A stretch of DNA of 64,000 bases from assembly GCF_000003815.2 (NCBI RefSeq), contig NC_049997.1, forward strand, positions 15,426,753 through 15,490,752, given 5' to 3'. The stretch comes from Branchiostoma floridae (lineage: Eukaryota > Chordata > Leptocardii > Amphioxiformes > Branchiostomatidae). Positions within the stretch are counted from its first letter, which is position 1. Every line of letters starts with the position of its first letter. Below, one piece after another: positions 1 through 19,573 of this stretch. The notes below the pieces were generated by a model. That model saw nothing but the letters and a program-made list of their open reading frames with translations. It was not told where the DNA came from and did not search any database. Position numbers and translations under genes: made by a program.

Positions 1-628
1 ATCAGTGAAGAAATTGACAATAACCAATACTCCACCCGACAATGTTTAACATTTGAAGACGAACACTTGGTAACACCCAACGTTCAGTGATAGTACAATA
101 GTCCCATAGTTGTTTTGAGACTCTTGGGACAGAGGGTTGCTATCCACTGTGTCTAGGGCATGTAATCAAAGGCAGAGCCTAATACTTTTTTTAACCTCCT
201 AACCGAAGTCAGGTACCATTTTTACCCCTGGGTGGAGTGAGGAAAGTCGTGTAAAGTGCCTTTCCTAGTGGGAAAATGTCTGGCCAGAAATGTCAGGAAT
301 CAGAAGTATGACCAAAGTTGGATTCGCTACCCTAGTCACTCTGGTATTTGACGCCAGGAAAATTTTTGGTCAAAACAATGTTATAAGTGTACAAATCTAC
401 ATAGTTAAACCTAGTGATCACTGGCATTGCAACTTGTCTTCTTTTGTGTAGAGATTAACAAAAACAGTGCAAACAACTCAACTTACAGTTACCTCCAACG
501 TTTCTGAACATCACAACATGTTGTCGAGAACAACAAAAAACGGTTGAAACAAAAGCACACAGATAAGAATCAGGAGAGAGAAGAGAGTTGACAGGTTGAT
601 CAGCTGACCGACAGTGGTTTTTCCTTAC

Positions 629-691
629 CCCCGACAACCCCGGCTCTCTCCTGTTCCCAATCTGGATAGCAACATAACCAACTTCTGCAGG
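629..691 (-). CDS. CSDE1: candidate CSDE1 exon 4 (21 codons)
   Basis: Minus-strand acceptor TTTGTGTTGCAG and donor GTAAGG frame 63 nt, in phase 0 at both ends. The preceding exon also ends in phase 0 after ...RNKS. The joined reading ...NKS then PAEVGY resembles the KSPAAPG linker I recall after the first domain of the vertebrate protein. It is short and could be an alternative exon. Confidence 0.45.
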
Positions 692-3407
692 CTGCAACAC
701 AAATTAGGTAGGCTGGTTATCCGTCATGCACAACAAAATATAGTACAGCAGTCGGAGCAAAAGGCTTGCTACTAGGGGTAGGTACCGGCACAGAAAATTC
801 AGATACAGGTACGGTCCAGCTCCAGAGGATCAGGTCCAGGACTGGACCTGAACATGGACCTAATCATCTGTGAAAACTTGCGAATGGGCAATACTCAAAA
901 CAATGGTCTATTTTGCTAGGATTCTGTTTGGTGGGGTATCTGACGTCCATTGACGTTTTAAAATCCTATCTGAGTCATGTAAACAATACCAACTGCCCTT
1001 GTTTACGACCAAGTTTGACTGTAGAAGCCTGGTAAAAATGACTATCAACTCTCCTCTACTAAGCTCTTGTTTTCTTGGATCTGTGATCTGTTAATTTTTG
1101 AATCTGTCCAACATCCAGTTGACTGATTTTTTTTAGGTCCATTTTTTCTGGACTGGTCCAACACAAAAAAGGTTTTGTACAGGTACACTGTCCGGTACCC
1201 AACCCTACTTGAGGCAGTTAGTTAATAACAACATAAACAAGGTTAACATCACTGTGAAGAAGGCTTGGCAAGATGCTATGCCCATGAAGCCATTCAAATA
1301 TCATGCAGAAACAGCTAATTTCTGTCAGACAATTAAGTAAAAAAAAACTGGGTCAAATAAAAGCATGCATAAAATAATCAGACAAGCTTGGAAAATACCA
1401 AAAACGTATGTCTCATATAGTTTCATTCACATTCATTCATTCCTTTTTTTTCATGGTGTCTCCACAAGAATTTAGTTTCACTTCAATTCCCCAAAATGCC
1501 AAATGTGTTTGTTTCAAACATGGTCTTCTGTATATCAAATTAAGCACTGGATGATTTCTTTGTGTTCAATAAGTGCACCTTGGAATCGGCTTGGACATTT
1601 GAAACGTTATCATTTAACAGGCAATATGTTAGTCATCAAGAACTTGAATTTAAAATTGGTAAAATTTAAACTTGGTAATTAGTAGTGGAGGACACATTTA
1701 AATTTGTAACCAAATAACAACCTATTACTACAAGTTCTGAGCTGTTTGTAAGATTTTAGATACTCACTGATTTGTTTCTAGCTGGCTTGGCCTCGGTGGT
1801 CACTAGTCCCATCACACGCTCTTCGCTCATGACCTCAAAGGTCACCGACCCAGATTGCAACTTGAGGACGCGGCAGGCGATCGGTTTCCCTGTCCGCTGG
1901 TCCAGACTCATCTCGAACTCTACTTCATCTGATGACGAATCACAATACGTCAATCAATCAATCAATCAATCGAGTAGTTTCGTTGATTTTTGCTACTTGC
2001 TCATCACAATATCAATTCAGTTATGAAGCAATTTTCCCAATTCCAATTCAACAACAAGTCCTGACACTCATCTTAATGACACTCCATTTGTGGTGGCAAT
2101 TTACTGACAGCTAATTTTGGCTTTTCACTTCTTTTCCTTCACATACATGTATTTACAATTAGGATGTTTTGCACTTGTGCAAAGAGTTGAATACATTAAA
2201 CCATGGAGATCTTTCATGTTCAGTTTTCTAAATCAAGATCTGATTCTGATATGTGTAGCCTCATTACACAGAACAACTTATATAATAGCTTTTATGTAGT
2301 GGGGAAAAAAGTACAATACAATGCCAGTGAATAGCTACTAGCCTCAGTATAAGTTACAGAACATAAACTGATTGGACTGTGAGTCTGCAAGTTCTAGAAA
2401 TTACATTTTCATTGGTAGATAAGCTGATGGCTGCAGGTCCCAGAGCCTCGTTTAATGTGATGGGCTACATTTTCAGATGTGGAAGTGGAGAGTCTGAGAG
2501 TAGAAGAAAGACTGATTGCAGCTGCAGAGTGTCCAGACCACTGCAGCAGCAGAACACAATGGACTTACTGTCACTACTACTACTCTTCTTTTTAGATGAA
2601 CAATATGCTCAAGTCTCAAGCTATCTTCTGACAAAAGGCCAAAGCTAGTAGACTGTGTGACAGGGGCTTGACTACAAGTCCAGCTTACCTCCTGGTTTCA
2701 TATTGTCCACATTTCCCTTATACTGGCTGTAGTGGAAGAACAGGCGAGCGTCGCGGTCACAGCACTGGATGAACCCGTAGGAGTGAAGAAGTTTCTCGAT
2801 GATGCCCGTCTCCCGTACGCCGTTCACGCGCTGGTACACGGTGTCGAAGTTGGGTTGCGGAGAGTACATGGGTGACTGTGGGCTCTCCGGGCTGCTGTAG
2901 ATTGCCACGGGTGACTGTGGAGTCTGAGAAAATGAAATATATGTTGTTGTACATGTCGCTGTATATGTTTGTGAAAATTGAAACTGTTCTCAAACCTGTT
3001 TAGCTAACTGAAAGCCTACTCTTCCTATGGTCTTGACAGAGAAGACAGACTCTACAGTATATACTATACAGCATATACAGTATATACTGATTTTGCATTG
3101 GGCTTTTAATCTCATAGCATTTTTGTCAAGTACAATAAACAGTGGACTTAATAAGGAAAATAACCATTTGAAGAGGAATACAAGTTGGAAGAGTGACAAT
3201 AGCTGTCTTAATTTAAAATACAAAATGTAAACAACTGATTATAATTTTGAAAATTAACTGTGTTATTAAGTGTATATCAAATGGTCTTACCTTAATCAAA
3301 CAGAATGCATAAATCAAGTAGCAGAGCTGTATATGTACAATGCATATGTTGGAAAGTTTGTGTAATAATTTTCAATCTCTTCTTACCTTCCACTGAGGAT
3401 TGGCCAT
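629..3407 (-). CDS. CSDE1: CSDE1 (UNR), cold shock domain RNA-binding protein, 5' part, continues beyond the left edge
   Basis: CSDE1 binds single-stranded purine-rich RNA through repeated cold shock domains and controls mRNA translation and stability in the cytoplasm. Coding exons read on the minus strand are 3407-3387 (start, MANPQWK), 2923-2689, 1928-1768 and a likely 691-629. All have AG/GT borders and the frame is kept across them. Residues about 44-120 form the first cold shock domain: GIIEKLLHSYGFIQC, then RNP motifs YGFIQC (56-61) and LFFHYS (68-73), then DEVEFEMSLDQRTGKPIAC. The order and residues match the N-terminal domain of animal CSDE1. The fourth exon (63 nt, PAEVGYVAIQIGNRREPG) is supported mainly by its splice sites and by an open frame in the right phase. 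The Ser/Pro/Tyr-rich stretch before the first domain (residues 8-32) is longer than in the vertebrate protein as I recall it. The gene is head-to-head with PRMT3. Confidence 0.87.
773..1207. repeat. inverted-repeat element, family R1 (TAGGGGTRGGTACCGG ends), copy 1
   Basis: Starts TAGGGGTAGGTACCGGCAC and ends in the near-complement ...TCCGGTACCCAACCCTA. Internal GGTCCAG and GGACCTG blocks recur. Two further copies lie at 29501-29940 and 40333-40740. About 430 bp with no coding capacity; probably a nonautonomous DNA transposon. Confidence 0.7.
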
Positions 3408-3615
3408 CTTTCAATCTCTTATGTGAACACAAAGGGCAGTGAGCGAGTCTTGTCTACGTTGTACTTGAGGATTCTCTGTCAGAGGAGTCAAAGTAGTCAG
3501 GAGAAGGTCCTGTACCAAACTGTGGGTGGAAAGTAGCACCCGCTCAGGAGAGGATGGTGTGTTTCCAGAGAGGAGGAGAGAGTTGCAGTTTCCGTTCTGA
3601 GACAGTAGTGTCTCC
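3387..3615 (-). other. CSDE1: CSDE1 exon holding the 5' UTR and start codon
   Basis: On the minus strand a strong pyrimidine tract ending TTTTCCAG lies just right of 3615. The exon runs to the donor GTAAGA at 3386-3381. The ATG at 3407-3405 is followed by only seven codons before the donor, so the rest of the exon is 5' UTR and at least one noncoding exon lies upstream. Confidence 0.65.
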
Positions 3616-3844
3616 CTGGAAAACAGAAGAAAGAACAATGGTGTCATTTCTGAACAATTTTCTTCATGCTAATTAAGGTCATGTTGATTTTATTACATGG
3701 ACTACATCCTCTGGGGACCCAAAAACTGATGCGAGCATGTGAATAAAAAAAAGTTTGACCCAAAAAAGTTGCCTTCACTATGAAATCTGAGTGGTCAGGA
3801 AGGTTGAACAAATAACTGAACACATAACTGAATATAGCAGTATA

Positions 3845-3985
3845 CCAACCCAGGGTTCTCCCCAGAAATTTTTAACAGAATGGAGGAGGGTGCGAAGCAC
3901 CCTAAGGCGACGTGCGTAGCGCGGCGCAGGGGGGTGGTCCAGGAGGGGGGGTTCCCCCCCTCCTGGGGTAGAAGCTGTTGTATTT
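3845..3985. repeat. GC-rich interspersed repeat
   Basis: A G-run/C-run segment (GGAGGGGGGGTT then CCCCCCTCCTGG) sits in AT-rich DNA. Similar segments occur at 6700-6850 and about 30780-30905. It lies in the CSDE1 5' UTR intron. Confidence 0.5.
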
Positions 3986-4857
3986 TACCTTTTTCAAATA
4001 CAAATGGAGGCCATTTCCTGGGAGTTAGCTTCACAACTACAGTTTCAACAAGGGAAGAGAAATCCTCAAGTCCAATCTTTCAAATCACACTAAAAAAACT
4101 CTTATGATAAAAGGCATAATATCATTTGTCTATGCCTCTGCATTATTAGTTGCCAGTTTGGTGGAAAGAAGAATGTTTTTCTTTTATTCATCCTCCCTCA
4201 GTACTCTCATCAGTATAGTAACTCTCATAATGTCCTAATTTTTCCGTCCCAAATTTATATTAATGTACTGCATATTTTCCCCCCAAAAAATTAAAGCAAT
4301 AAACATATCCAAAAGTCTCCACTTAAATGATAAATTTTACATGTGGTCCCAGGGTCTAAATCAGATGACAAAAATGTGTTTTGGGCTAGCCACAACAACC
4401 AAATAGTGTAAACTTTAAATAATCAACTTAAGTCTTTGCAACATAGCTGTCATTTATTCCCTAGATTTTGTGCCTTCCCCCTGCAGCAAAATTACACTAC
4501 TATTATTGTTTAATTCATAGAGAATTAAAATATTTGCTTTGAGAAATGCGTTGTAAGAACCCCTCAGAATTGCAACATCACTAGCCAATGGTTACAAGAA
4601 CAAGGATATCATGTTACCTGTGGTGCCAGGCAGACTGGGGAGATGTGGCCTATTTCTTGGAAAAAGCAGCACACTCTATGTTGGGGGGAGGAGACTTTTT
4701 CTTTCAAAATACATTCATGGTACAATTAATAAAATAAGATTATGATTTACTCTAATTCATAGCCTTTGAGATACTTATTGACTTCTTGATGTGCACTATG
4801 AATTTAAACTTTTCTGACAAAGTTTTAATGGTTGTTGAAAAAAGATATTCCCCTTAC

Positions 4858-5040
4858 TTGAAGTGAGCTCTTCCGTGGGAAGTGAGCTTTGGCGGGAATG
4901 CCATGCCAGGAGTAACGTAACTTCTACGTTAATTGTCAAGGAAGAATCGGGACTTTTTGAAGCTCTAAACTTGATTGTGGTAGGATTTAAAATATTCTGA
5001 AATATTTGGAGAGTAATACAGTTTCTATTGATGAAATACA
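4858..5040 (-). other. CSDE1: possible noncoding first exon of CSDE1
   Basis: A clean minus-strand donor (CAA then GTAAGGGG at 4857-4850) has no coding frame resembling CSDE1 before it. It is the nearest good donor upstream of the start-codon exon. The 5' end given here is a guess. Confidence 0.35.
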
Positions 5041-6699
5041 TGTGGTGTTGTTGCTATGTTATCATTGGGAAAAGATCGTTTTCACAATGTAAACATGGGG
5101 GAGGGCAAGGTTGTTTACATGCAAAATTTTGACACATTGATTGCGTTTCTTTGTAGTATCATAGCGGGATAGGTCATTGTGTTTCAATTATCGGCAATTC
5201 ACAAGTTTTTGCAGACAAAGGCCAGGGCAAACAATTGGTAAAATCCACGCCACTTGGCCAAAATGTACCAAGTTTGGGGCAAAATTACCAGGGAAAACTT
5301 GGGGAAACATAAAAAGAAATTGCAACTTTGAAAATCAACAGCCTGGCGGGCGGACAAGGACAGCCTGGCGGGCCGCCACTCAATCATCCTTTACGGAGAT
5401 CCCTGCAACCAATCATTCTTCTTTTTGTCCTTTCACATCTTCTTTGACCTTGGCATATTCTATGACATTAGTAAACGTTTTGCGTTATATGCTTTTGCAA
5501 TACCCTGCATGTATTTGCTTATTTTGACACTGCTTTTTTATTATTTGCTTTATGGCCGAAAACCCTTCTTAAATTTTTCGAAACGGTTGAAAATTGGTCG
5601 GAAATTGATGCCTGCGCGGATGTCATTAATATTATCAAATCAACATGGCCTAACTCAGGCCAATATATCTCCATGTCTAACACTTGCCAGAGGAGGAACA
5701 ACAGATGACAAAGCAGATAGCAAATACCTCCACATACGGCCATGATAAGGCCAAGATGTGAAAGAACAAACTGAAGAATCCAATGTTAGGTTTGCTTACT
5801 TGCTTAAGTCAAGTCCATCTGGTACAGTATAGTACCATGTTCTGTGTGTTCAGTCATTTGTTCAACTTTCCTGACCACTCACATTTCATCATAATGGAGG
5901 CAATTTTGTTTGCCAAGCTTATTTGCGCACACACTTTTGGGGCTCCCAAAGGATGTCATCCTACTAAATCACTGTCATACCAACAAGATTGAAACTTTTC
6001 CATGCCTCCTGAGTGTTGTATTAAACACACATTCTTCCAAAAGACTACTTCACAAGACAGATTCAGAAGGACAAATGTATCTATATAATATATCATTATG
6101 TATATCTTAGAGTCTTGCACTGAGACATGATACATACACATATTCCTAACTGCTTGCACGTGCCAATTTTCCTAACAATCTTTTATATGCGTGTATATTT
6201 CACAGATCTGCAAGATGCTATCACTCATGAGATGGTAGCATTTTCCTACCTGTTCCTGGTTCCTTGCTGGCACCGTGTGGTGTGCGTTTCTGTGTGGGCA
6301 GGTTCTGCTTATTCCTTTAGGAGGGGGGTAGCTTAGAGGTTGCTTGACATGCTGCGGACACAGAGCAAAATCACACAGTCACTGAAGTTAACGTCACATA
6401 ATGTATGAAGGATTCTCTTCTCAATAACAAGATAAACATCAGAAATTTTGTTTTGCCTAACTAGTAACACTTACACTGACAGCAGTTTTGTACTGTAGGT
6501 ACAGGCTGCACAAGACCGGACTGTAGGCATAACTTTAAATTCACTCATGCTGCCTGGGATAGACCCCTACTCTTTACGAAAAGTGTAGTGGGCTGACCTG
6601 GCCGTGAAATCTTTTACCGTATTTTTATGTGCCCAAGGTGTGGCTGCATTTGTTACTCAGCCTTGTCAGAAACTTTTAAAGTAGTACTAGTAGGCTAAT

Positions 6700-6850
6700 A
6701 TCTGAAAGTAGCAGGGAAGCTGCTTTGCGGCTTGCAGCGAGCCACGAAGTGGCGAGCGGGGGGTAGGTACGGGAGGGGGGTTGCCCCCCTCCTGTAGGGG
6801 GGGGGTTTGGGGGGCCTCCCCCAGGAAAAATTTGTAAATTTAGACCCCTA
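6700..6850. repeat. GC-rich interspersed repeat, second copy
   Basis: Contains GAGCCACGAAGTGGCGAGCG followed by alternating runs of G and C. Same style as the copies near 3.9 kb and 30.8 kb. The long G runs could form quadruplexes. Confidence 0.5.
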
Positions 6851-7386
6851 AACATGGTTTTTGGTGTATTCTGGGCAACTTTTCTTGTCAGCTTATATAT
6901 TGGAATTAACCTCTACCATTTTGTGAAAGAATCCATCCACAATCAGGCATGTTGTGTTTCTAGTTATAGTCCAGAAAATAGTCACAGGCACACAGAGCTA
7001 GGCCCATGCACTCAAAGGTCCAGATATTAGAACTCCGCCTCCTTGGAGGTGTGGTGGCAGTGTCTGCTGCAAGCTCAGATAATGTAAACAACAGAGAAAA
7101 CCTAATACACATGTGGGACATTCGTCAAAATGACAGTTTTCAGATCCCCGAAGACCCACGTAAGCTATTAGAAAACTGCCAGAGATTTATTAAGACAAAT
7201 TGCTGGGGGATTTTGTAACAAAAGTAGGCGGCTTAAAAATGTAAAGTAGGCGGGGAAAATAGCCGGCTGCCGGCTGGATTTGACAAGGCTGGTACTGTAT
7301 TGGCCATGGATCACATAGAACTTTAGAACTAGAAGATTAAAAACTTATGCCAAGATATTGATTCTATTTATGCACAATTTGATTCA

Positions 7387-7530
7387 TTAAGCATCCCCTG
7401 TGACTGCTGTGGACTGGTGTGTCTGTCCCGCATAGGACTGACTAGCCATCAACGAGCATGTGGCCGACGTGGACCAAACCCCTAGATGATCTTCGTTCGC
7501 GAAGTCAAGCCAAGAAGAAGAAGACTTATC
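7387..7530 (+). mobile_element. 3' end of a 5'-truncated non-LTR retrotransposon (LINE) ORF
   Basis: The plus strand reads CDCCGLVCLSRIGL, then TSHQRACGRRGPNP and a stop. This is a zinc-knuckle/C2H2-like tail of the kind found at the C terminus of LINE reverse-transcriptase polyproteins in many animal genomes. Upstream sequence shows no reverse transcriptase, so this is a dead fragment. Confidence 0.6.
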
Positions 7531-8916
7531 TTTTAAATACACAATCCTTGATGACCTTTTTCTTACATTGGTATGAATTTGTTAAATGGACTACAGTATT
7601 TTACAGTATATGTCTTTATCATTGTGATGCAAATGAAACATCCTAATGTTTATTTATTGTAGGCAACTTTAGATACAATGACAAATGCAAACACTTCACT
7701 TAAAAACATGTAGGCTGAAATGTTTTTGATAAAGCAGCAAGTTACTTTTGGCTGAAAAATAGTCATGGCTTAGTACCATCATTATCAACCCAGGTTTGTG
7801 GCATTCAAAAAATTTGTTTTTCCTGGAACTATCATGGAGAGGAACTCTTGCCTCAAAATCATGTAAGGTTGAGACATTCTCACTATAGCTTTACACAATG
7901 TTAACACTTAGATGTACAAAGGCAAGGTGTGACATGTCCTTCAGTATGTATCTAGCTGCTGTCATACCGTGTGCCTGCGAAGGATAGCTATACGGACTAT
8001 AAAGATACAGAAATCTGGGCAAAAATCATTCAGCACCTGACGGAGCCTGCCTGACGTGAAATTTGAGTGTGCAATTTACACAGTTACTGGTTTGTCACTG
8101 CAGATGTAAATGTAGACTGTGTTGGTGCCATTCACAACTTGATTGACAGGTGCAAGTGCCGACATCCTGACCCTGATGGTTGGTGTATTACGTCAATCGT
8201 TATCAGTCCCTGTCCCTCAACCTATCAGGACACACCGTCCATTGTGAAACACGCACACTGTTGAAAACAAAGGCTTATTTGTTGTGTATACCATTACATT
8301 TTACCAATACTGGTAGCGACTTTTCCTCAAAGGCCGCAGACAGAATGTATCGATCGAATCTCAGTACATGTCTTCCAGTCAGCTGAAATTTTGCCTCCTT
8401 TCTACACGTTCTTGTCAAATATTTTGGTCAGGCGAGTTTTTACCGGATGTCACTTTAAATTTTCTATACCTCGTGCTAGCTGGCCGTTTCTACGGCCAGT
8501 TTGGCCAACTTTCCAGTTTAGGCTTGGCTTTATTTCTGGGACAACTCTATTAGGATAACCACACTTCATCACGTATTACCCTTCCGGTAGACCGCAGTGC
8601 CCATGACTTTCCTTCCTCATAGTCATAATGCGCAACAACGAAAAATGGTGATGAGAGAGACTGTCGTCTGATGTGAAAAAAGGGCTGTGTCTCGCAATTT
8701 TCACCGGCTGTTTTCTCCCCCGTAACAAAAATTCTGACCGAAATATTTCTCACATAAGATCCTTGGAGTCTTCTCTACGTAAGAAACTAAGTGTTGGTGA
8801 CATTTTCGGCTGATTTTTTGTCAGAATTTGAAGAAAATTGCTCGATTCTTACCCCAACACCGCACAGCACAGCAGCGCCGCCACCGCCGCACAGCACCTT
8901 GGGATAAAATTGCAAC

Positions 8917-8926
8917 TCTCGCGAGA
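8917..8926. promoter_or_regulatory. TCTCGCGAGA palindrome, possible PRMT3 promoter element
   Basis: A perfect TCTCGCGAGA palindrome lies next to a CpG-richer stretch (GCGCCGCCACCGCCGC at about 8875-8890). This motif is a known core-promoter palindrome of housekeeping genes in animals. It lies about 1 kb upstream of the PRMT3 start-codon exon, whose acceptor at 9971-9977 implies an upstream noncoding exon. Confidence 0.35.
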
Positions 8927-9988
8927 ATTTGTCTAGATCATACCAAATCTCTATTGTTTGGGGACAATGGGTGTTTGAAAACTTATTTATCATCAATATT
9001 AATGATAATAATGACAATTAATGATGGAAATCACAGATGATTAGCTATTCAAGTATTAAATTATTGATTTTATTCATCAATCTATCTTTTAAATGGTTAT
9101 TTTTAAAGAAAATTTACCCCTACTGTTGAAATGGGATTTCCAGGAAGTGACTAGAGGTAGAGACCATGTGCTGATCACTGATCACTGATATTGCGACATT
9201 TGTGGATCGATTTAAACCGGTTATACTTTGACTAGCTGGTTATCGATTAGCTGGCTATACTGGTACGTTGCACTGTTCAGTTTTACTTCAGTATTTTGTG
9301 CTGAGCAAAGCTGAATGTACTGCAATTATAAATGATAATTTGCTTGCTTCATACTGAGTGTATGATTCAATATTGCACTTTTTGCAGGTAAGTGACAAAT
9401 ATGTTGTGTTTGTAAAATGTTTAAGACATTGAACCTGGAACTGATCGAAATGAGATGACATTATTATAAAAGGTTGCAATTACAGCCTTACACAATGTTC
9501 AAAACAAAGAATCCAGTCAACACTTTGGTATGAAAGTTTTTTTTTTACTATTACTATTAGGTCATGATAAGTGCAACCTCGAGCTCCTTGATAAGAGAGA
9601 GTTACAAAGTAAACAATTTTGATATTATATCTCCATTTATTGATACCATAATTATTAGGTTGAGTAGTCTACTCTACTTCAAGGATGGTTGGCATTCATG
9701 CATCTACTAGCATAAAGTAGTCAGACAGCTCTAAATTTCTTAGAAATAGCATACTCAAACAGCAAGTGTTACAGTTAATCATAACATGTAATAACGAATA
9801 CATTTGTATTTGCATGCACACATATTTTTGTACAGTTGACAAATACAACAAACAAATTTACAACTGTAAGGCATATTACTTTAGAGAGAGCAGATCAGCA
9901 AAGCCATTGGAGTACACTAAATAAATGTCTTAAGTGATAGAAGTGCAATAATTGATATTCATGTATATTCTTCTCAGTATCGTAAAAC

Positions 9989-17337
<7,349 letters not shown>

Positions 17338-18542
17338 CCCTTTTCATCTTAATTTCTTATGAGATAGTAGCATATAGTTAACTTGCCCTATCAATAAGAT
17401 AATGTTTTCAATTATTTTCACAATTATTCTATTTTATTCAGACATGTTCTGCTATGGTTCCATTTGCATCTGTGCCAAAAGTATGTCCTGGTGCACTGCC
17501 GGATACTGGGGGGTACCTCTTGGTGTTTTCAAGTTCATGTGTACGTTATAACATCTATTTGTCCCAGGTCCCTGGTTGATTTTAACTGCGAGTTAAAAAA
17601 TCCAGGGCCCAGCCATGTCCTAGAATTGCTAGGCAGCTTCAGGGTGTCCCATGGGGTCATGCTAGAAAGTGCAGAAAAACAGCCACATGAGGGGCCACTT
17701 GTTCCCAATGGGACCATACGACATATAACACTACAAAGTGCCAATGAAGAACATTAGTTTTAATGCTAAATGATGTCAAGAAAGTTAAAAGTGGATTCCA
17801 CTGGAGTTTGTGCCGATGTGGTATAGTGTAAAATAAGAAAGCTATTAAAGTAGCAGTAATTCAAATTATTGTGACTTCTATTGATATTATGATAGAAATT
17901 CGTACTAACCAGCATTACTTCTGTAATTTGTCAGGTAATAAAAAAAAAAGAATGAGAAGAAAATCAATTACCGTAGTTGGCGATTTCTCTGTGTGATGGT
18001 TCTTACTTACGCTTCGTCTTAAGCGTTACGTTTCATATATGACATTTGTTTTTTACTTTAACCATGCCTTACTCGACAGGCGTACTACTTTCGACACTAT
18101 AGTGTTATACTAAATCTGTCACCTCTGACCTATGATCGGTCGTTGACCCCAAGTTTGCCAGCTGTCGGCATGTCTTGATATGGTAGTGTTCACAACAAAA
18201 TTCTTGGGCGTTGGAAACGCTGCGTCACGTCTGTGTAGTTCTATGTCGATGTTGGACAACAGTCTGTGTTTGAAGTAACGTTTATGGGTACGTTCTACTG
18301 CTGAATAGGTAGGTATTCATTTTGTTTTCTGTCGGCAAGGGTAATGTGTCGCTGCTGGCGACTTATCATATGCACGTACGTACGTTTGCTGACCTATATT
18401 CTATGAGGGACGGGAACATGCATATGTCTCTTTATCTACTCAACCGTCCTATTTGTATATATATGATGGGGAGTGGAGGTGCCAATCGTTTGTAACATTA
18501 TCTCATTGAACGTGCTATATAGCGCTATGTAGGCCAATCTGG

Positions 18543-19276
18543 AATCTCCAAGCAGATGTAACGTTCGGCGTTGTGTTTTGAAGCTGGATACGTCTTCCTA
18601 CTGGCATGACTTGTTCGCTTTCGAAGTTTGCAAAGAGGAAAAACAAGTGCTTTTAAAAAAGCTGGCATTTTGCCAATGTTTGCGTGTGTGAACGTTTTTT
18701 TCTAGTTATTAGAATGTCATATAAATAGAACAGAGTAACTAAACCTGATATTGGCGCATGGAGAGATTCACATATGTGCCTGAATCTAGATCTAGACGCC
18801 ACCTGTTAAAATTTGCGTGAACTGCAGCAAATTTCACTACACTGCCTGTTTTTGAGTGAGCTCTGTTGCGGGGCACTTTTAATTTTTTTTTTTAATTTTT
18901 ATTTCTATTCGGCAAAAAAACGAAGCGGCGAATCCGTTAACCAAAGAAATAAATTGGTGTGGCCAAATGGATGTAAAAATTAGTATTTTAATGGATGTAA
19001 AAAATAAAAAAAATAAAAATCTACCTCCCCGGATTCGAACCGGGTGCATTGGTTTAGAATGCGTAAACTTTAACCACTGCGCCAGTGCGAACATGTTGGA
19101 AAAATGCCTGTTTTAACAGGTTTAGAAATGTTTGGCATGGATTGAACAGGTCCGTTCATCTCAACATCACAACGGCGACTATTCTGGCCTCAGAGCATTT
19201 TGCCGCTAAGGCGGCAAAATGCAAAAACACACCCATCCCCCAAAAGGGCGAACTTAGTAACGTCTGCTTGGAGATT
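18543..19276. mobile_element. candidate nonautonomous element with AATCTCCAAGCAGA inverted ends
   Basis: The left end AATCTCCAAGCAGAT and right end TCTGCTTGGAGATT are inverted copies about 730 bp apart. The same ends bound a 248-bp element at 20347-20594 in the next gene, and a lone end occurs at 47368-47390. No transposase frame is visible. Confidence 0.45.
19020..19092 (-). pseudogene. tRNA-like sequence (tRNA-derived SINE or tRNA relic)
   Basis: The minus strand reads TGGCGCAGTGGTTAAAG (A-box-like D arm), an anticodon-arm-like segment, then CCCGGTTCGAATCCGGG, a perfect T arm and B box. The 3' acceptor strand GGAGGTA has no 5' partner and an A/T-rich tail follows. This is more likely a SINE head or relic than a working tRNA. 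Confidence 0.5.
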
Positions 19277-19509
19277 AGATCTGCTGTAGGATCCTATAGC
19301 GCTTCTTGAGTTCTGCTTTCAAAGGGGGGCTTTAATATTCCTGTATTCAATAATACAAAATGTATGTAATGCAAATCAACAATGAAAGGATTGAAACAAA
19401 ATAAGAATAAAGCATATCACGTTAAGATCCCAGACGTTTTGCAGTAGAATACTTTTTACAACATTTTTGTTCCATTTTAGATATGTTGACTGTCACTAAA
19501 GGGGCAGAA

Positions 19510-19570
19510 AAACTTTTCCCGCTACCGCAAAATTAAATCCCAGCGAACTTAAATGCATTTCTTACAGTAA
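19510..19570. repeat. truncated CGCGG-type MITE abutting the LRR gene start
   Basis: CGCTACCGCAAAATTAAATC and CGAACTTAAATGCATTT followed by TTACAGTA match one end of the full copies at 25077-25288, 39053-39281, 40969-41173 and 52634-52839. The remnant ends three to four bases before the ATG at 19574. Confidence 0.65.
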
Positions 19571-19573
19571 AAG

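Larger units (their letters stand above)
5041..9977. other. intergenic region between CSDE1 and PRMT3
   Basis: No conserved coding exon seen. It holds a repeat at about 5836-5950 that recurs at 16925-17020 and, inverted, near 3779-3830. It also holds a GC-rich repeat (6700-6850), a LINE 3' end (7387-7530) and a candidate PRMT3 promoter near 8.9 kb. Open frames here (up to about 116 codons) lack splice context and recognisable motifs. Confidence 0.6.
17338..19573. other. intergenic region between PRMT3 and the LRR gene
   Basis: AATAAA at 17937-17942 could serve the PRMT3 3' end. A candidate element bounded by AATCTCCAAGCAGAT and TCTGCTTGGAGATT spans 18543-19276 and encloses a tRNA-like sequence. 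A MITE remnant lies at 19510-19570. I see no coding exon. Confidence 0.5.

Noticed and set aside
455..700. Whole 81-codon minus-strand frame as CSDE1 coding sequence
   Set aside because: Only 691-629 is bounded by splice sites in the right phase. The remainder runs past a clear donor.
5177..5527. 116-codon plus-strand frame near the CSDE1 5' end
   Set aside because: No recognisable motif, no splice partner, and it overlaps the probable CSDE1 promoter side.
19020..19092. Functional tRNA gene
   Set aside because: The T arm and A/B boxes are good, but the acceptor stem has no 5' partner and an AT-rich tail follows, so it is listed as a SINE or relic.
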